Below are positions 12,436 to 25,912 of a stretch of DNA of 64,000 bases, piece after piece. The position numbers were made by a program, and so were the translations under genes. Numbering within the stretch: the first letter of the stretch is position 1; every line of letters begins with the position of its first letter. Under the pieces are notes generated by a model that was given only the letters and a program-made list of their open reading frames with translations, was not told the DNA's origin and did not search any database. The stretch is from positions 64,912,501 through 64,976,500 of the forward strand of contig JAVUNC010000004.1 of NCBI GenBank assembly GCA_032173965.1. Direction: 5' to 3'. This stretch comes from Sitta carolinensis (Eukaryota > Chordata > Aves > Passeriformes > Sittidae).

Positions 12436-12961
12436 CGTTGTCAGGTTTTTAAATGTTTTCTGTTGTTGTCCTGAATTTGTGAAAGTCTCTGTTTCTCCAG
12501 CCCAGTGTCTGAAGAAGAGCCCAAGACCATCTGTTCTTTTGTTTAAAGATAGTTTATTGTTCTTGTTATCTTGTACATTTGGCTCTGGTCTGCTGAGATC
12601 TTTCTTACAGGCCAGGTTGTGGCAGACTCACTGCCTCCTTTGGATGGTGTTATCTATTATACTAAAAATTACATATGCTTTATTTACAATAGTTCTCCAA
12701 CACCTATCAACTGTATTAAACAGTGTACCCCCACTCCAAACCAATCAAAAAGTGCCACAACCACAGCAGAAGATGGAGGACAAGAGACAACCAAGAAGGG
12801 CAGGGACACACTCGAAATTCTCCATCTTTTCCCCTTAAACCCCATTATAAACCCCTCGAAATTCTACTTTTTCACCCTGTGATATGTTAACTATCATTCT
12901 ACTTAAATCCTTGTGACTTATAAATTTTCCAGGACAGTCAGAGGGATATCCTGGGTTCCCA
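12436..12961 (-). mobile_element. Complete solo LTR of an endogenous retrovirus (ERVL-like)
   Basis: Read on the minus strand, the element begins TGGGAACCC at 12961 and ends ...CTGACAACG at 12436, so one terminal base has changed from the expected CA. It is flanked by a perfect 5-bp direct repeat, CACTA, at 12431-12435 and 12962-12966. Minus-strand landmarks lie in LTR order: a TATA-like AGTATAATAG at 12662-12653, then a polyadenylation signal AATAAA at 12558-12553, then a U5-like tail. The 526-bp length and 5-bp duplication fit class III (ERVL) LTRs. No internal viral sequence is attached, so it is a recombinational remnant. Open frames crossing it on the plus strand are meaningless. Confidence 0.85.
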
Positions 12962-12966
12962 CACTA

Positions 12967-14282
12967 CATAGCTGTCTGCCTTAATGTGCTGTCAGATTAA
13001 GGGAGACTCAAACCCTGTTCTGACCACCAGACACAGCAAAATGTAACCTACAAATGCAGTCCATGTCTATGTCTAAGATGTTGCAAATCACCACCTTGCT
13101 CTGAGTGTCAGGTAAGAGAGAACTGACACCCCTTCTGTGTCCCTTGCTCCCATAAAACCCCTGGAAGGCCTAAGATCTTCAGAGCTGCCCATTGTTCCAT
13201 AACCTGTGTTGAGAATTTTTCTACTGCCTAAATACTCCCAGTGTGAGCTGTGGTTTCTGGAGATGTGTATCTGGAGCAAAGTGTTCTGATATTTAAGCCA
13301 AATATTGTGTGTTGCAGTAATGGATCTTGCAGCTGTTTGCAATGAGATGCAGTTATTGTCCTTAATTTAAATGTGGGAAGTGATTGTCTCATCATCACTG
13401 CTTTTCTCTTGATCTCAAAACTAGCAAGTGTAATTTTAAAAACATGCTGCCCCTGAGTGTTATGGAGTTTTTTATCATTTTTCCACAGATGCCTGCATAC
13501 CCAGGGGCCAAACATCACTGTCATATTTTAGGCATATTTGCTACTCTGTGTATGAGCAGGTTGTGTAGAGCTAGTCAGGATTTCTTATAAAGAAAATTTC
13601 AGGAAGGGCCAATTTCTTGTTGCAAAAAGTCTTCAGTCCAAATCTGTTTAGACAAATCTTTCAGTGGCAAAAACTTCTAAATTTGATCCAGATGGGATTC
13701 TAGAGGTCTAAATCCTGTATTCTAAAGAGAGTCCCACGTCTCAGAGCAAAACATCAAAAATAGTGGTTTTGCTCTTGTGGTTTTTCTGGTTTAATGAAAG
13801 CACAGAAAAATGTGTCTGATTCATTTAAAAAAAAATCCAATATTGCCTTAATATTCAGAACATAATGGCCTTAATATCTCATTCATTTGAAAAGCCTTCA
13901 TTTGCATAGTCCTCACTGTTGCTGTGGTGGAATTACACGATCTCTTTAACATCCTGGGACAGCTCAGAGCTGCTGTGGGTTGTGCTGCTTCTGAGGAAGT
14001 GTAGTAGATCCCAGGAGAGACACCACTTTGGAATATATATTGTATTGAGATATTTTTGCAGAGATTTGAGTCCTGTGTCAATACTGCAACATTTTAATGT
14101 TTGATGTTTTATGAATGTTCTGATTGCCATTCTGTGAAGGTAATTATGAGATGCCTTGGGCCAGAGGAGAGGCTTAACCCTATGATTGAAGAGCTCCAAT
14201 AACGTCATTAAAATTAAAGAGATTTAGTCATGGGTTTTGAGGCAAAAAATATCTAATTATCATATCATAACTCCAAGAAAAG
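12967..14282. other. Unique non-coding DNA
   Basis: No gene or interspersed repeat recognised. Open frames at 13088-13590 and 13848-14208 overlap one another on opposite strands and show no family signature. Confidence 0.55.

Positions 14283-14317
<35 letters not shown>
14283..14317 (+). repeat. Poly(A) tract, 35 nt
   Basis: Uninterrupted run of 35 A after an AAGAAAAG lead-in. No AATAAA hexamer lies just upstream and no body of a retrocopy is recognised. Confidence 0.95.
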
Positions 14318-14319
<2 letters not shown>

Positions 14320-16278
14320 AGAGAAGTTTAGGTGTTAAAATTTTAAGGTGTCATGGAACATTGATAACATTGCATGCTTTGCCACCCTCTGGGTGGGAAG
14401 CCATTCAGCTAGCATATTTTTGATCCAGTGTGCATATCCTTGCAGTGATGCACTCTCTGTCTAGACTTGTTTTCATCTTTCTAGGAAGGATATGACTAGT
14501 TTGCAACAGAAATATACGATAAATTTGAAGTGTCCTGCTTGCATGAACTCGTGAAGAGCTCCCAAAGCAGTGTGGGAGTGGCAGCCCTTTTTATGGGGCT
14601 CAGGGATGTGGGGAAGGTGCACCCAGCTCTGTGAACATCATCTTCTTTTGGGTCTATAAGAATGAAACCAATTCACAGATAGCAAAAACCAGGAAAAATA
14701 ATTTAAGTCATGCATCCTGATGGCCTCTCACACAGTGCTATATAGGATCAAGCCTCTCTAACAGTGTTTTAAATCCCAAATCATTTGGCTTTTGCATATG
14801 AAATTATGTGTTTTCCATCTGTGGTTCCTTCTCCTTCTGTCTTCTTCACCTGGGAATAATTATTTTTCTGTTGTTGTATAAACTTAGAGGAGATGCTAGT
14901 CTGTGATGCTCCCTCCTGAAAGGATTATCTAGTTATTTAGATCTACCTCCTTTCCTCTTTACTCTTGTGTTTTGCCTGGTGGGAAATTATTTCTTGACCT
15001 TTCAATTTTATGTAATTTCTCATATATTTCTTAAATTACCAAGCTTAAAATTGCCTGCAGAAGTCACAATTGTGGCTAAGGATAAACAACCTCCTACTGC
15101 TCAGGATAGTTTTGAAATTTCTCTATTATCTAGGATTTGCAAAAGTCAAGAAAGAAATCCTAAAAGACTTTTTACCAATGTGTTTACAACCGCTCTCCTA
15201 TTTCCCTGTGGAAGTGCAATGAGGACAACCTTGTTTGTTCTGGCTGTATCAATTTCATTACATTGTCAGATGCTTCTTTTCCCAGAACTATGTGAATTAT
15301 GTGTTGCTCAGGTGTTGGATAATGTTTTGCTCAGATGCTGGCTTCATTGGAGTTGTGATATGACTCCCAACCTTTGAAGCAAACACTAACTTTCACATAG
15401 ATTAATTTGTTATTATTAACTCCAAAGATTATTCTTATATTAACATTTATGCACCAGAAATGTTGGGTTCTGCAACAGTTATCAGTGCTAGAGATATGAG
15501 AGTCCAATATTGTATGGCTCTCTATAGAAATAGTTCTTTTTGTAAGTGAAAACATGCTCCCTTTTTTTAATGGAGGAAGGACATGAGCAGAAAGTTAAAC
15601 ACAGAGATCATCCCTAAACCTTGCAGCGACAAAAACACAGTGGAAGTTACTTCTGTACAGCAGATAAAATAGTCTGCCCTTACTACAGTGTTCTGGAAAA
15701 CTTGAAAAAGAAAGCCTTTTGAGGCTTTGATATTTTTTCCTACTTTATCAGGTTTCATAAATGCTCAGAAAATCTGTGCCAGGTTGCCTGGCAGGTTGTA
15801 GAGGAGGCTGTTGCTGAAGCCTGGATGTTACCAGAGCTTTGTGACTCTTTCTGAAGCATGACTCCCTTTATTTCTCAGGGGAAAAAAGCACATCTAGATA
15901 TATGAGTTTAAAACTAGTTACAGCTACTTAATTTTAAAATCTACAAAGTTTATTAACTTGAAACTCCTTGTTTCAGTCAGTTTTGTGTTGTGAAGCTGTA
16001 TGAATTCTGTAGGCCAAAGCAAATAATAATTTGCTTAGTATAAGTATAATTTATAGTAGTATAGAACTAATTTATATTTTCAATCTATTAAGGTGACTTG
16101 CCTGGAGGGTATCTTCCAAGTAAGCAAAAGATGTATTTTAAAATCTTTTACTAACTTTATCAAGATTTTAATATGATTTTTTAAAAGGCCTGTGTACTAC
16201 CAAATGAATATTCAATGTGTCTTTTTACTTTAAGAATATCTTCAGAATACCTAGCAAAACTGAACTAAATTCCTTAGC
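14318..16278. other. Unique non-coding DNA
   Basis: AT-rich; no repeat family or exon seen. The open frame at 14967-15377 starts with a hydrophobic stretch but matches nothing I recognise. Confidence 0.55.
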
Positions 16279-16306
16279 TTTTATTTATTTATTTATTTAT
16301 TTATTA
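16279..16306 (+). repeat. (TTTA)n microsatellite
   Basis: About six tandem TTTA units in a 28-bp run. Confidence 0.95.
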
Positions 16307-16457
16307 AAAGATAAGACATGCTAATATACAAACAACTTAGAGAAAATATCATACAATTGCTGGACATACAAGTCTGTTAGTTCCTACTATAATGTTGTTA
16401 TTTTATTTAATAACTGAAAAGTTATCCAATCAGAAAATGTGTGGACATATAGGAAAG

Positions 16458-16482
16458 TTAAATTATCCACTGGATAATTTAA
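16458..16482. repeat. Perfect 11-bp inverted repeat with a 3-nt loop
   Basis: TTAAATTATCC (16458-16468), loop ACT (16469-16471), then the exact reverse complement GGATAATTTAA (16472-16482). The stem is perfect but AT-rich. Confidence 0.95.
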
Positions 16483-19019
16483 TCATAGGAAAAATCTTAT
16501 ATTGTTCCCTAATGCAGTAAGAATTGTGAGAACAATACAAAGCTGTGAATGAGAAGGACATAGAACTGGGGTTATTATCTTTTTATATCTGTAGTGACTT
16601 AATGAAAATTTTGAACAGAAATTTATAAGATTCATATTCTTTGTGTGTGGTGGAAAAATAAGCCATATAACAATTGATTTAGAATGCAGAAGATTTTTAT
16701 TTAATATTAAAAGTATAAGTTGGAGAGACCTAGGGAATTCTAAGTAAGCTCAGCATTTAAAATTACAGTAGCTATCTTGTGTTTCTAGTCTTAGAAATGG
16801 AAAAACTCTCTACCTTTTTCTCTGGAGCAAACTCTTCCTGATTCTATATTAAAAACCCAAATCAATTTTTAACTTTGCCATGTGCATTGTAAGCTTTCTG
16901 TATTGCACATTTAAAAATATGAAATAGTAGATGCAGATGAATCTTTCATTTTCAACATGATTATGGTCATTTGGATATTGAATATAGTTTTGTCTGCTTT
17001 ATCCACAAGTGACTGTTAGTGTTCTGAGCTCCTGCTCTCATGGAAATCTTCCTTTCCACTAAGAATTATTTCTCTTTAACCTTTCCTGTGAATTTGGTTA
17101 TCAGTAGGGTCTCAATCTAAATACCTTGGATCTGAAGTTGTCAAAAAAATTCACTGTTGTCTTTTGTATTGGCTGCCATGATCAATATGACTGTTCAAAG
17201 ACCTCTTGAGATGTCAGTATGGCACTGCTCAGTCCTTAGCACTTGCTTACCACTCATCTTAGCCTCGGAGATGGACTTTAGTTGGCTTGAACCTGAATTC
17301 TAGGGCTAAAGGAGAAAATCAGTGCTCTTACAACTTCATTCTTCTTATGCCCCCCCAACTAATGTCCTCGGACAATTGAATCGCTCTTTCTTAAAGCCAC
17401 TGAGATGGAAATTTTACCTGTGAGACTGCCAGGGATTTCTTACCAATCCACCCACGAGAAACTCAGCTCAGCTTGCTCTGGTCGCTGACCTTAGGATAAT
17501 TCTGCAGCTCAGCAGGAACAGTCACAGCATGTTCTCTTGAGAGTTGCTTTTGTACTTTACGCGTATACATACCTCCAAACAAACAGGAGGAAATGTATTT
17601 TAAAAGTATTTCATTGTCAAAACTATCTTCTTGTGATTGAGGAAAATGCACCTAAGTTACTGCTCATTCTGCTTGAACTGCCTTTCTGCCTGTGGAAAGG
17701 CACAGCTCTGATTCCTGCTTGTTTTCTGTGTGGATTTCTAATCACCTACTCATTAACAAGGCTAATAACCAATCGTGCCTTTTCTTTCAGAAATTCACCT
17801 TTTAAAAACACAGCTCAAGATATGCTTGCAGCTGATACACCTTTCAGGGTATCTACATGAAATTCCCCTTCTCTACCTGACTGGTTTCTATACCTGCAGT
17901 GTGGTCCACTATTGGTGTGTTTCTGGTTATGTTCAACTCAAGGAATTATCTTTGACTTTTTTCCTTCCTCTAAAAATTATTCATACACCCCAAGTAGTTT
18001 AAAAGTATTAGATATAAAAACATACACAGGAAATCATTATGGAAATGTTTCATACATCTTCAGACTAAAGAATGCCTTAGTTCTTAAAGCAATGGGAAAG
18101 TTTTCTTGCCAAATTAATTTACTGAATGATGAAGAAATAAATAATCTCTTTTATTCACTTTATCTGCAGTATTTTTTCTGACTTTTTGCATTACAAAATA
18201 CACATATTTTAAATTAGATTAGTTTATTAGATATCCAGGTAATTACATTACATCACAACTGGAAGCAGCAAATCATTGTAGGAAAATGTTTACTTATGGA
18301 CTTTCTAATCTTTTACTTTCTCAGACAGGTACAGAATTGTCTTTGCCTCATAACCTGAGTGATTATTGCAACAAGTTTTTAAATCTGATTGTACTAAAGA
18401 AATTGAAGAACATAATTTCTGGTTTTCAGTGAATAAAACAGAAGAGGTGATACAGAAGGATTTGCCATTTCTACAGTAATTTCAGCTTCTTTCTTCTTCA
18501 AATCCAATTTTGCAAACTAATAATTATCCCACCTCGCTGATTGTCCTGTGACCTTGTTAGCATGTAGGTGTCTGGAAATCTTTGTCCTTCTTGGCCCAGA
18601 GATAAGGAAAATAAGATAGTGAGGTGAATGGGACCTCTGGTGAGCAGGAGTTCTGTATATTATCAGCTTGAATGATAATTGGCAAGGTATAATCTTAGAG
18701 CATTGCTCAGACATTTAATTGCACTCCTCACCATGTGGCTAGGTTTGCTTTCCACTGCCTCACTTAGCATTACTTTTGTATTTGTAAGGCCTTTTCTTTT
18801 CCCTTTCAGACCAGCAAAAATTACTCTCAAGAACTTTTCCTTCTGCTTTACCTAAGTTTGTCTCTTTAATCACTTTCAGTCCTCTGATTACTGGACCATG
18901 TCAGAAGATTCCCAGAGGCCTTTAGGAAGGCTTTGCTTTCTATACAAAGGCAGTTTTATGTGATGCTACAATAAAAACAAGTCAAGGAATGACTTGGAAG
19001 TTACTTTTCCAGTCTTTCA

Positions 19020-19023
<4 letters not shown>
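16483..19023. other. Unique non-coding DNA
   Basis: AT-rich. Overlapping small frames at 17537-18181 contain hydrophobic stretches but no recognisable domain. An AATAAA lies at 18970-18975, 49 nt before the A-run that follows. Confidence 0.5.

Positions 19024-19070
<47 letters not shown>
19024..19070 (+). repeat. Poly(A) tract, 47 nt
   Basis: Uninterrupted run of 47 A. An AATAAA at 18970-18975 lies 49 nt upstream, somewhat farther than the usual spacing for a retroposed mRNA tail. No retrocopy body is recognised upstream and no clear target duplication is visible, so a spontaneous A-tract expansion is equally possible. Confidence 0.95.
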
Positions 19071-19074
<4 letters not shown>

Positions 19075-19584
19075 AAGAAGTTTTAGAAAATTCCTTAATT
19101 GTAAAATATTTTGGGATACGTATTTAGGACCTGTTGAAAGCTGGAGTCTAGCAGCTCTGAAAAGAGAAATAATTCCTAGAGAAATCATATTTCAAAAACT
19201 TCCAACCAATCCCACCAACAGAACAACAGAATAACTACCTAATGAACCATGATTTTGGAGAGTCTGCTGCTCACAGTATATGCCATAAGTGAAGTCTGTG
19301 ACATTTCTGCTGTGCATAAAAATGTTCCTCTCTGCTACAGTGGGAGGTTTGGGAGGTTTTGGTTTTTGCTGAGTAAACATTGACTACTTTCCATAAAATA
19401 CAAAACATATGGGTAGGTACTCAGTGTTAATATAGATAAATATTTTAACCATAATATTTGTCTGGAGAGGAAAAAAAGAGACTGCCCCAGCCTACTGAGA
19501 CATTATCTTTGTCATTCAAGCAAAATTAATAAGTCACTTTTGAATTTTTTCATCTACAATCTCTCACTTAAAATACAGTTAACA
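19071..19584. other. Unique non-coding DNA
   Basis: Nothing recognised between the A-tract and the CR1 copy. Confidence 0.55.
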
Positions 19585-19867
19585 CAGAGGCATGCAGAGA
19601 TAGGACAAGGGGTAATGGCTTTAAACAGAAAGAGGGCTGGTTTTGATTAGGTATTAAGAAATTCTCTCTTGTGAGGGTGGTGAGGCTCTGGATGAGGTTG
19701 CCCAGAGAACCTGTGGATGCCACATCCCTGGAAGGGTTCTAGCCCAGGCTGGATGGGCCTTTGAGCAACCTGGTTAGTGGAAGGTGTCCCTGCCCCTGGC
19801 AGAGGGGTTGAACTAGATGGTAAGGTCCCTTCCAACACAAACCATTCCATGATTCTATAATTCTGTG
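19585..19867 (+). mobile_element. CR1 LINE, 5'-truncated 3' end
   Basis: The segment follows the well-known avian CR1 3' end in order: a CATGCAGAGATAGGACAAGG block at 19591, a GTGAGGGTGGTGAGGC block near 19673, GGTTGCCCAGAGAA at about 19697, a CATCCCTGGAAG block, a GGCTGGATGGGCCTT block near 19747, GGAAGGTGTCCCTGCCC near 19781, the AAGGTCCCTTCCAACA block near 19824, and the terminal octamer-like CCATGATTCTATAATTCTGTG. About 283 bp survive, all from the end of ORF2 and the 3' UTR, as expected from truncated target-primed reverse transcription. It is moderately diverged and non-coding. This is the best single marker that the DNA is avian. Confidence 0.95.
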
Positions 19868-22800
19868 AAATACTGCACTTCTAAATTGGTTGGTGCTTGC
19901 TAAATTGGATGATAGTTGCAAATATGACCCTAGTTAAATCCTGCTTAGACATGAAAATTAATTCAATTAATAAAATCCATTATGAAAATGATTTATCTGT
20001 AGTCCAAGTGCGGACATCTTGCTGCTCTTGATGTTTCACTAAGGTCCACAAAGACAGGCTTCTTATCTCACTTGTAGTGATATTGAATAAGTTATCTCAG
20101 AGGAGTTCCTCTGATATAAAATCAACTGAAAACATGTCAGACCAAGACATGGTGCATGTTAGTTCATCTGGAAATGATAACTGCTGAGGGAACAGTGCAA
20201 GAGATTTCCAAAACTTGGTTTGCTAAACAGAAGTTTAAAATGTTTCCTAGCCCTTTGGCTTTTTGTTTTCACTCTAGCTTCCACAGTGAAAGGACAACAT
20301 TGCAAAAGGCACTCTAGAAAACTCTGAGAAAGTCAATACTCATCAAAGTTTGCAATATATTTGCCAACAGTGTGATCTGTTGGAAACTGTAAAGCTGTCG
20401 CTCTGCTCTCTTAATTTTATGCCTGTCAGCTCTCTGACAAATCCTGATTAGAGCAGGTTTCATTTATATCTGTTATTTTTATTAGGTTCAAAACTGAGCA
20501 GGTGTAGTAAGGTTATACCAAGAATTCACATACTTATTTAAGAAGAAATGAAGAGCCACAGTTAATGCTCTAAGTTAATTCAAAAAAGAAAACCAAAAAG
20601 AAGCTCTTCCCAGCTATTTTTTATTTTTTTTATATTTGTTCTTTATTTTTTGGGGGGGGCAGAAAATGGCTAACTGATGTAAAATGTACTGCTATTTTGG
20701 AGATAGTGCTGGAGAGCCTGGCCTTAGTTATGCTCTTTATCAGATGAACCCAGTTATCAGATGAACAAATTTATCCACAAATATTTTGCATGACATTTGG
20801 AATACTTAACTATCAGTTAAACTCAAATTCTTTAATAATTAACTTGACTCTTGTAACAACCCTAGGGCACAATAACCATGCATGTCTCCTGTCTGGAACC
20901 AATTTGTCACAGATATAAATCACTGCATCGAAGTCAAGAAATCATGATAACCTACATGGCACAGTTGCTTTGCTCTGAAAGCTCCTTTTTGCTCTGAAAC
21001 TGGGATTCTCTCATACATGCCTGCTCAGGCACACACCCATTTCCCTTAAAAATCCTTCTGATAAGCTGCTAAATCTTCTGGGATGTGTTTTATTTTGGTT
21101 ATTTTGGGGTTCTGTCCCCCCTCCCACTTGCTGCAGGTTTTTTGTTTGGTATTTTTTTTTTAATTTTACTCTTTCTATTCTTTTTATATTCACTTTATTC
21201 ATTGCTTTATGCCATATAAAAATAAATAGATTTTAAAAAACATTGTGCAAGTGGCTGAGCATTCTTTTTGCAGTGCACCTTGACATAACTTCTCAGTTCA
21301 AACTTCAGACCTGCTCTACAAGGTAACAACTGAAACTTGTGCAGCTGATGAGAAAAAAACTCCCTATGTTTTTGAGGACTCCTGACATTGCTGTCACCAC
21401 ACAGAGCTGGAAATATTTCTGTTCTGAATTACAAATAAATATTATAATATACCCCCAGCAACCAACTGATGTAAAGTGTTTCCAAGCAGTGTTTCCATAA
21501 GTTTTAGTTTATTTGCTGCAGTGACACTTAGCAACGGAGATGAACTTGGATTTTAAACATCAGTCACTCCTTCAATGACAGTAGCTATGGATCTTCCAGG
21601 AAATTCACAGCTGATGCACAGAAGCATAAATGGGTTCTTGTTAAGATCAAAGAAGGGAAAGTCTTTTAAGTTATCCCTGGGTTGATAAGCTCCAATTCTT
21701 ATCTCCTCTCTGAGCGAGACATTAATTTTAAACAGTAGCAGAGGGGCTCTGATGGTTCCTTGGCCATTTTAGATCTATTTTAGAGGTCTGGGGATTTTTA
21801 TTTCTTCATTTTGGAACTTTGCCAGTCATTTTCCAGCGAAAGAGAGGAGGTTTGATCATGGTGAGGGGCATGATCCTATCAAAAGGAGGGTGAGTAGGGC
21901 ATGACAGGTGCCTCTGCATGTCACTCACAGGAGTGTGCAACAAACTCCTAAACACCTACCTTTCCTGTGGTTCAGCTCACTGGAGTGTCATTCCCTGCAA
22001 CACTATCTACAAAATGGGAAAATCCAACACATTCTCCCTTTTACTTTTGCAAACAAATGGCTTGAGTCTTGGGAGAAATTAGTGTCTGATCTCCCAGGTA
22101 CAGTTTGCTTTTCAGCTTTTTTATCTTGTGTCAATTCTCTTGCATGTAAGTCTTTCAAGATGTGATCTAAACCCAAAATCAAAAAGTAAGTTTTTAAGGC
22201 TTACCATAGGAAGCATTTATACCAAATTAGAGTCTGCTAATGAAAGGCAGATTAATTTGGATCAACCAAGTAAGAAGACACAATGTAAAGATACAGAATA
22301 TCCTATTCCAACTCTTCCAAAGATTGAAGTATTCTAACTTCTAGCAACTCCACTGAGGGGTCAGTGTCAGAGTTATCCAGCAAATAATCCCCTTTTTATA
22401 TGTTATTCAACCTGTACCTTTTGAGACTAATTCTTATTTTAAACTATTTATGAAGTATTTCTTTGGTAAACATTCCCTCCTACATTAGGGATAAAAATAA
22501 GAATATACAATAAACTTCTGGCCTCTTTTAATACTTCTTCCAGAAACGTATTCACTTCTGTGCATGAATACATGTAAGTGTTTGTTTTGAATAAAATAGA
22601 TAACATTATGAGTACAACAAAAGGGAAACTTTAATACAATGACTGATCAGTTCAAAGACAGTATTTCCTAATATCTTTGTTTTTTCTGTAAGAGAATGAT
22701 CTTGAGAAAGGCTTGCAAATGGCAACTATCTATTTCAGAGAACATCTTGCTATCACCTCAGTGCCATGAAAACAGATCCCAGGAGCTTGTTCAGAATCAT

Positions 22801-24357
22801 CTTCTCCTCCCTGGAACACCATCTAAGAAGGGAAGCTGTAAAAATAAGTTGTCAGCAAACAAAAGCCAATAAATTATATATAAGAATGACAGGAAATTCT
22901 TTATTGAATGATTAGAAAATTAAAGCAAACTCATGCTGGTAAGTTACTACTTAAATTCCTGAAAAGCAACTCAGGACTTTATTCAAGGCTTGACTCCTCA
23001 ACAGAGCATTAATTTTAACCCTAATGCAATCAGTTTCTTCTGAATATTTGGACAATCTTACCCAGATCTGTAAGGAGTGAATCCCTTTGAGGGTGATTTT
23101 GGAGCCAGGACTCTAAAAACTAGCAAAGACTGGTTTCTCTCTGGGGCTGTGATTTGGACTAATGGTTAAGAGAAAATGTTTTGCCCAGCAGAGCCTTCCA
23201 GATGTGCAACATCTTGAATATGTATGCCTGAAAAACAGCATCAAAGGAACATCCAATACAAAACTATTGATGCACAACCACAACTGGAAGAACCTCCTGG
23301 ACAGCCATGAAAGATATTCTGGCATTTACATTTTTTTGAAAGCTCTGTGTAATTTTCCACATTGTCAGTGTAGCCTACAAAAATTTCTCAATTTTCAGTC
23401 CAGACTACAAAACAAACCAGGCTGGTCAGACCAGACAGTGTCTATGTATTGTTAGGAATATACAATTTACAGATATTTATTTTTAAAACATAAGAGAACT
23501 AAATGAAAATTGTCTTTCAAAATGACTGCAGGTTGTGGTCTGAGTTTTACAGAAAGGATAGTATGTACCACTGCTCAGGGAATAAGCTTGCCCAGAGTAA
23601 ATCCTAAAGTATTTGAAAACATTACTGAAAGGCGAAAACCTGTGTTAAACTTTGGCTGCTACTATCATTTGTGTCGAAATGGAAACATAGCCACTTACTG
23701 GAGCAGCACATGTTAATGTGAACCCCTGCTCACACAGTTATAACACTGATTGTGTTCTGTAGAAAAGATAATAAAAGGCAGACTAAGCAGCTTATTCAAT
23801 TAAACTAATGCCTGTGAGTTTGTCTCATGTAGGGTCTGTTGTCAGGTTTTATTAGTTGCCTTTAACCCAAAGAAACAGTAAAGAAGAGACAGTGGAAATG
23901 AAAGTTTCTAATACTTTTGAAGGACTTTTTTGTGATTTACTGAGGGAGTTATGAGTATAGGCTAAGTAGATTAAGGATTCAATGAAAAAAATACTCTGAT
24001 AATGTGCACCTTTGATCTGCAGCAGTGCAAGTGGTGGCAGCTCCAATCAGAGCAGGAGGTCGGAGCTCTCACAGGAGTGTGAGAGCTTAGAAACTGCTAT
24101 CTCAGTTGTTTTTTATCAATGGTTTGGAACAGCTCCTTAAATTACTCCAGTGACTTGAAGTCCTGAGTTCTGAAGAACGAATTAAAGCTGGAGACACTCA
24201 GAATCACTGGACAGAAAGGCGAGTGGGCAAGGGACACTCACATGTTTTTCATAGGGAATGATGGGCAAGGCTTGCCAACAAACCGGTGTCCAAAGTGTGC
24301 TGCACGGATCACATTTTCGCTTAGAACTGGTTTCAGAAAGAGCAAAGTGCTCTGTGA
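19868..24357. other. Unique non-coding DNA with one short duplication
   Basis: No gene recognised. Includes the 13-bp duplication at 20737-20766, a G8 run near 20652-20659 and a T-run near 21151-21159. Frames at 21908-22337, 23162-23455 and 23510-23716 lack any recognisable domain. Confidence 0.5.
20737..20766 (+). repeat. 13-bp direct repeat, 4-bp spacer
   Basis: TTATCAGATGAAC occurs at 20737-20749 and again at 20754-20766, separated by CCAG. Confidence 0.95.
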
Positions 24358-24388
24358 AATTGCCTAAAGTGAATAAATTTAGGCAATT
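24358..24388. repeat. Perfect 11-bp inverted repeat with a 9-nt loop
   Basis: AATTGCCTAAA (24358-24368), loop GTGAATAAA, then the exact reverse complement TTTAGGCAATT (24378-24388). Confidence 0.95.
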
Positions 24389-25912
24389 AGATTTTGCAAC
24401 CTTGGCTGAAACAGCTGAACAATATCTCATTGATTAGAGCGATTTTTTTTAGCCTCTTAGGAGCTACTAAGCTTAATATCTTTGCAAAGGTCTGGTTGAA
24501 ACCCACCCAAGAACAACTTTTTAATGGATTAAAATCCACTGTCTACTTTTCTTTATGGTGTTTTTTCTCATTCCTTCTGCAACATAAATTTTGGGTCTGT
24601 GTGTGAAAGCAAGTGGAAATAAACTGGTGCAATTCACAAAGCTAAGATTTACTTTCCCAGTATCTGCCTTTTTTTGTTCACTCCTTCACTTTTTCACTGT
24701 CTCACCCCTTCCTTCTTGATGGCTACCTTGTTGATGTGGAATTTTCTTAGTCAGTAAACTTAAGGACAAAATAAGAAATGGCATCAAAAGGATTGCTAAT
24801 GTGAACACTTTAGTTTTTGCATGCTAAGAATGGTGAGCTCTTTCAGGCGCTTCACAAACAGCAGTTTAAGTCTTGATTGTTAATGGCTTAAAGGCAAATA
24901 GAACAGCTAACTGGGGAAAAACAAACCCCCAAACCTACAGAAACATTAATTTTCTAGCTAAGTACACTGTATTTTTTGTTAATTTACTTGCCAAAGGCAA
25001 TAAGTCTGAACATCAATAGACAGGTATGTCAAACACAGAAACTATTCCAGTCTAAGTAATTTAACATCTCAATAATTTCCAACAGGACATTTAATTCCTT
25101 TTGTCTTATGATTCTTGAATTTGTTCTGATGTTCAGTGTGGTTTGCATAGTCATCTTCATTTCTGTGAAGTGCAGGGATGGATAGCAGCAGTAGCAGCAT
25201 CCAAAAGTTGACAGGGCACTGCTGCAGCCCTTTCTTCCCTCTCCTCCATGAACTACTTCAAGCACAAAGGTAGGCAAACCACTGCCAAATGATAATCCTG
25301 CATTCATTCCCTCATGGGATTTTTAGTTTTCCAGCCAGACTGCACAGAAATAAATGACCATTGAAATGCAAGGCAGCACTTAAACAGTGGCTGTGTGGCA
25401 GAAGAGAGGATCCCAGCAGAACCCACCCTGCCCAGGGATGCAGGTGTTGCCTATCATGACACCATTCGTGCTCTACTGGGAAAAATGACCATGGAAAATA
25501 GATAATAGAAACTAGAAAATCATTTCTTAGTAGAATTGTGGACTTTCTGTGTTCTCATATCCTCTTTTTTTTAAATTTCCTTTGACAGTGCTTTGAATTC
25601 ACCAAAGTTTAAGGAAACTCACATCTGGCCTTATTTGTAATTAGAAGTTTTCAGGTTTACAACAAACTTAAAGTAGTTAGAACATTCTACAGCACAAAAG
25701 ATGACCTATGCCTCAAACAGTTATTTTTTTCCTGACTTTGATTTCTTATCCTCTAACCATTTTATGCTGAGAGAGTCTTTCTTATTGTTTTGCAATTTCC
25801 AATAATTGTATTATGCTGCAGGGAAAAAAAAAATCAATTAGTCACTCAACAATAAGGAACATGTTTTTGCTGGAAAATGATATTTCTTTTGGTATTTTTC
25901 TCATATTTTTAG
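24389..25912. other. Unique non-coding DNA
   Basis: No gene or repeat family recognised. The last 30 bases (25883-25912) form a pyrimidine-rich stretch ending in AG that could serve as an acceptor for the candidate exon that follows. Confidence 0.5.

Noticed and set aside
12332..12838. 168-codon plus-strand frame
   Set aside because: Mostly the antisense strand of the solo LTR at 12436-12961.
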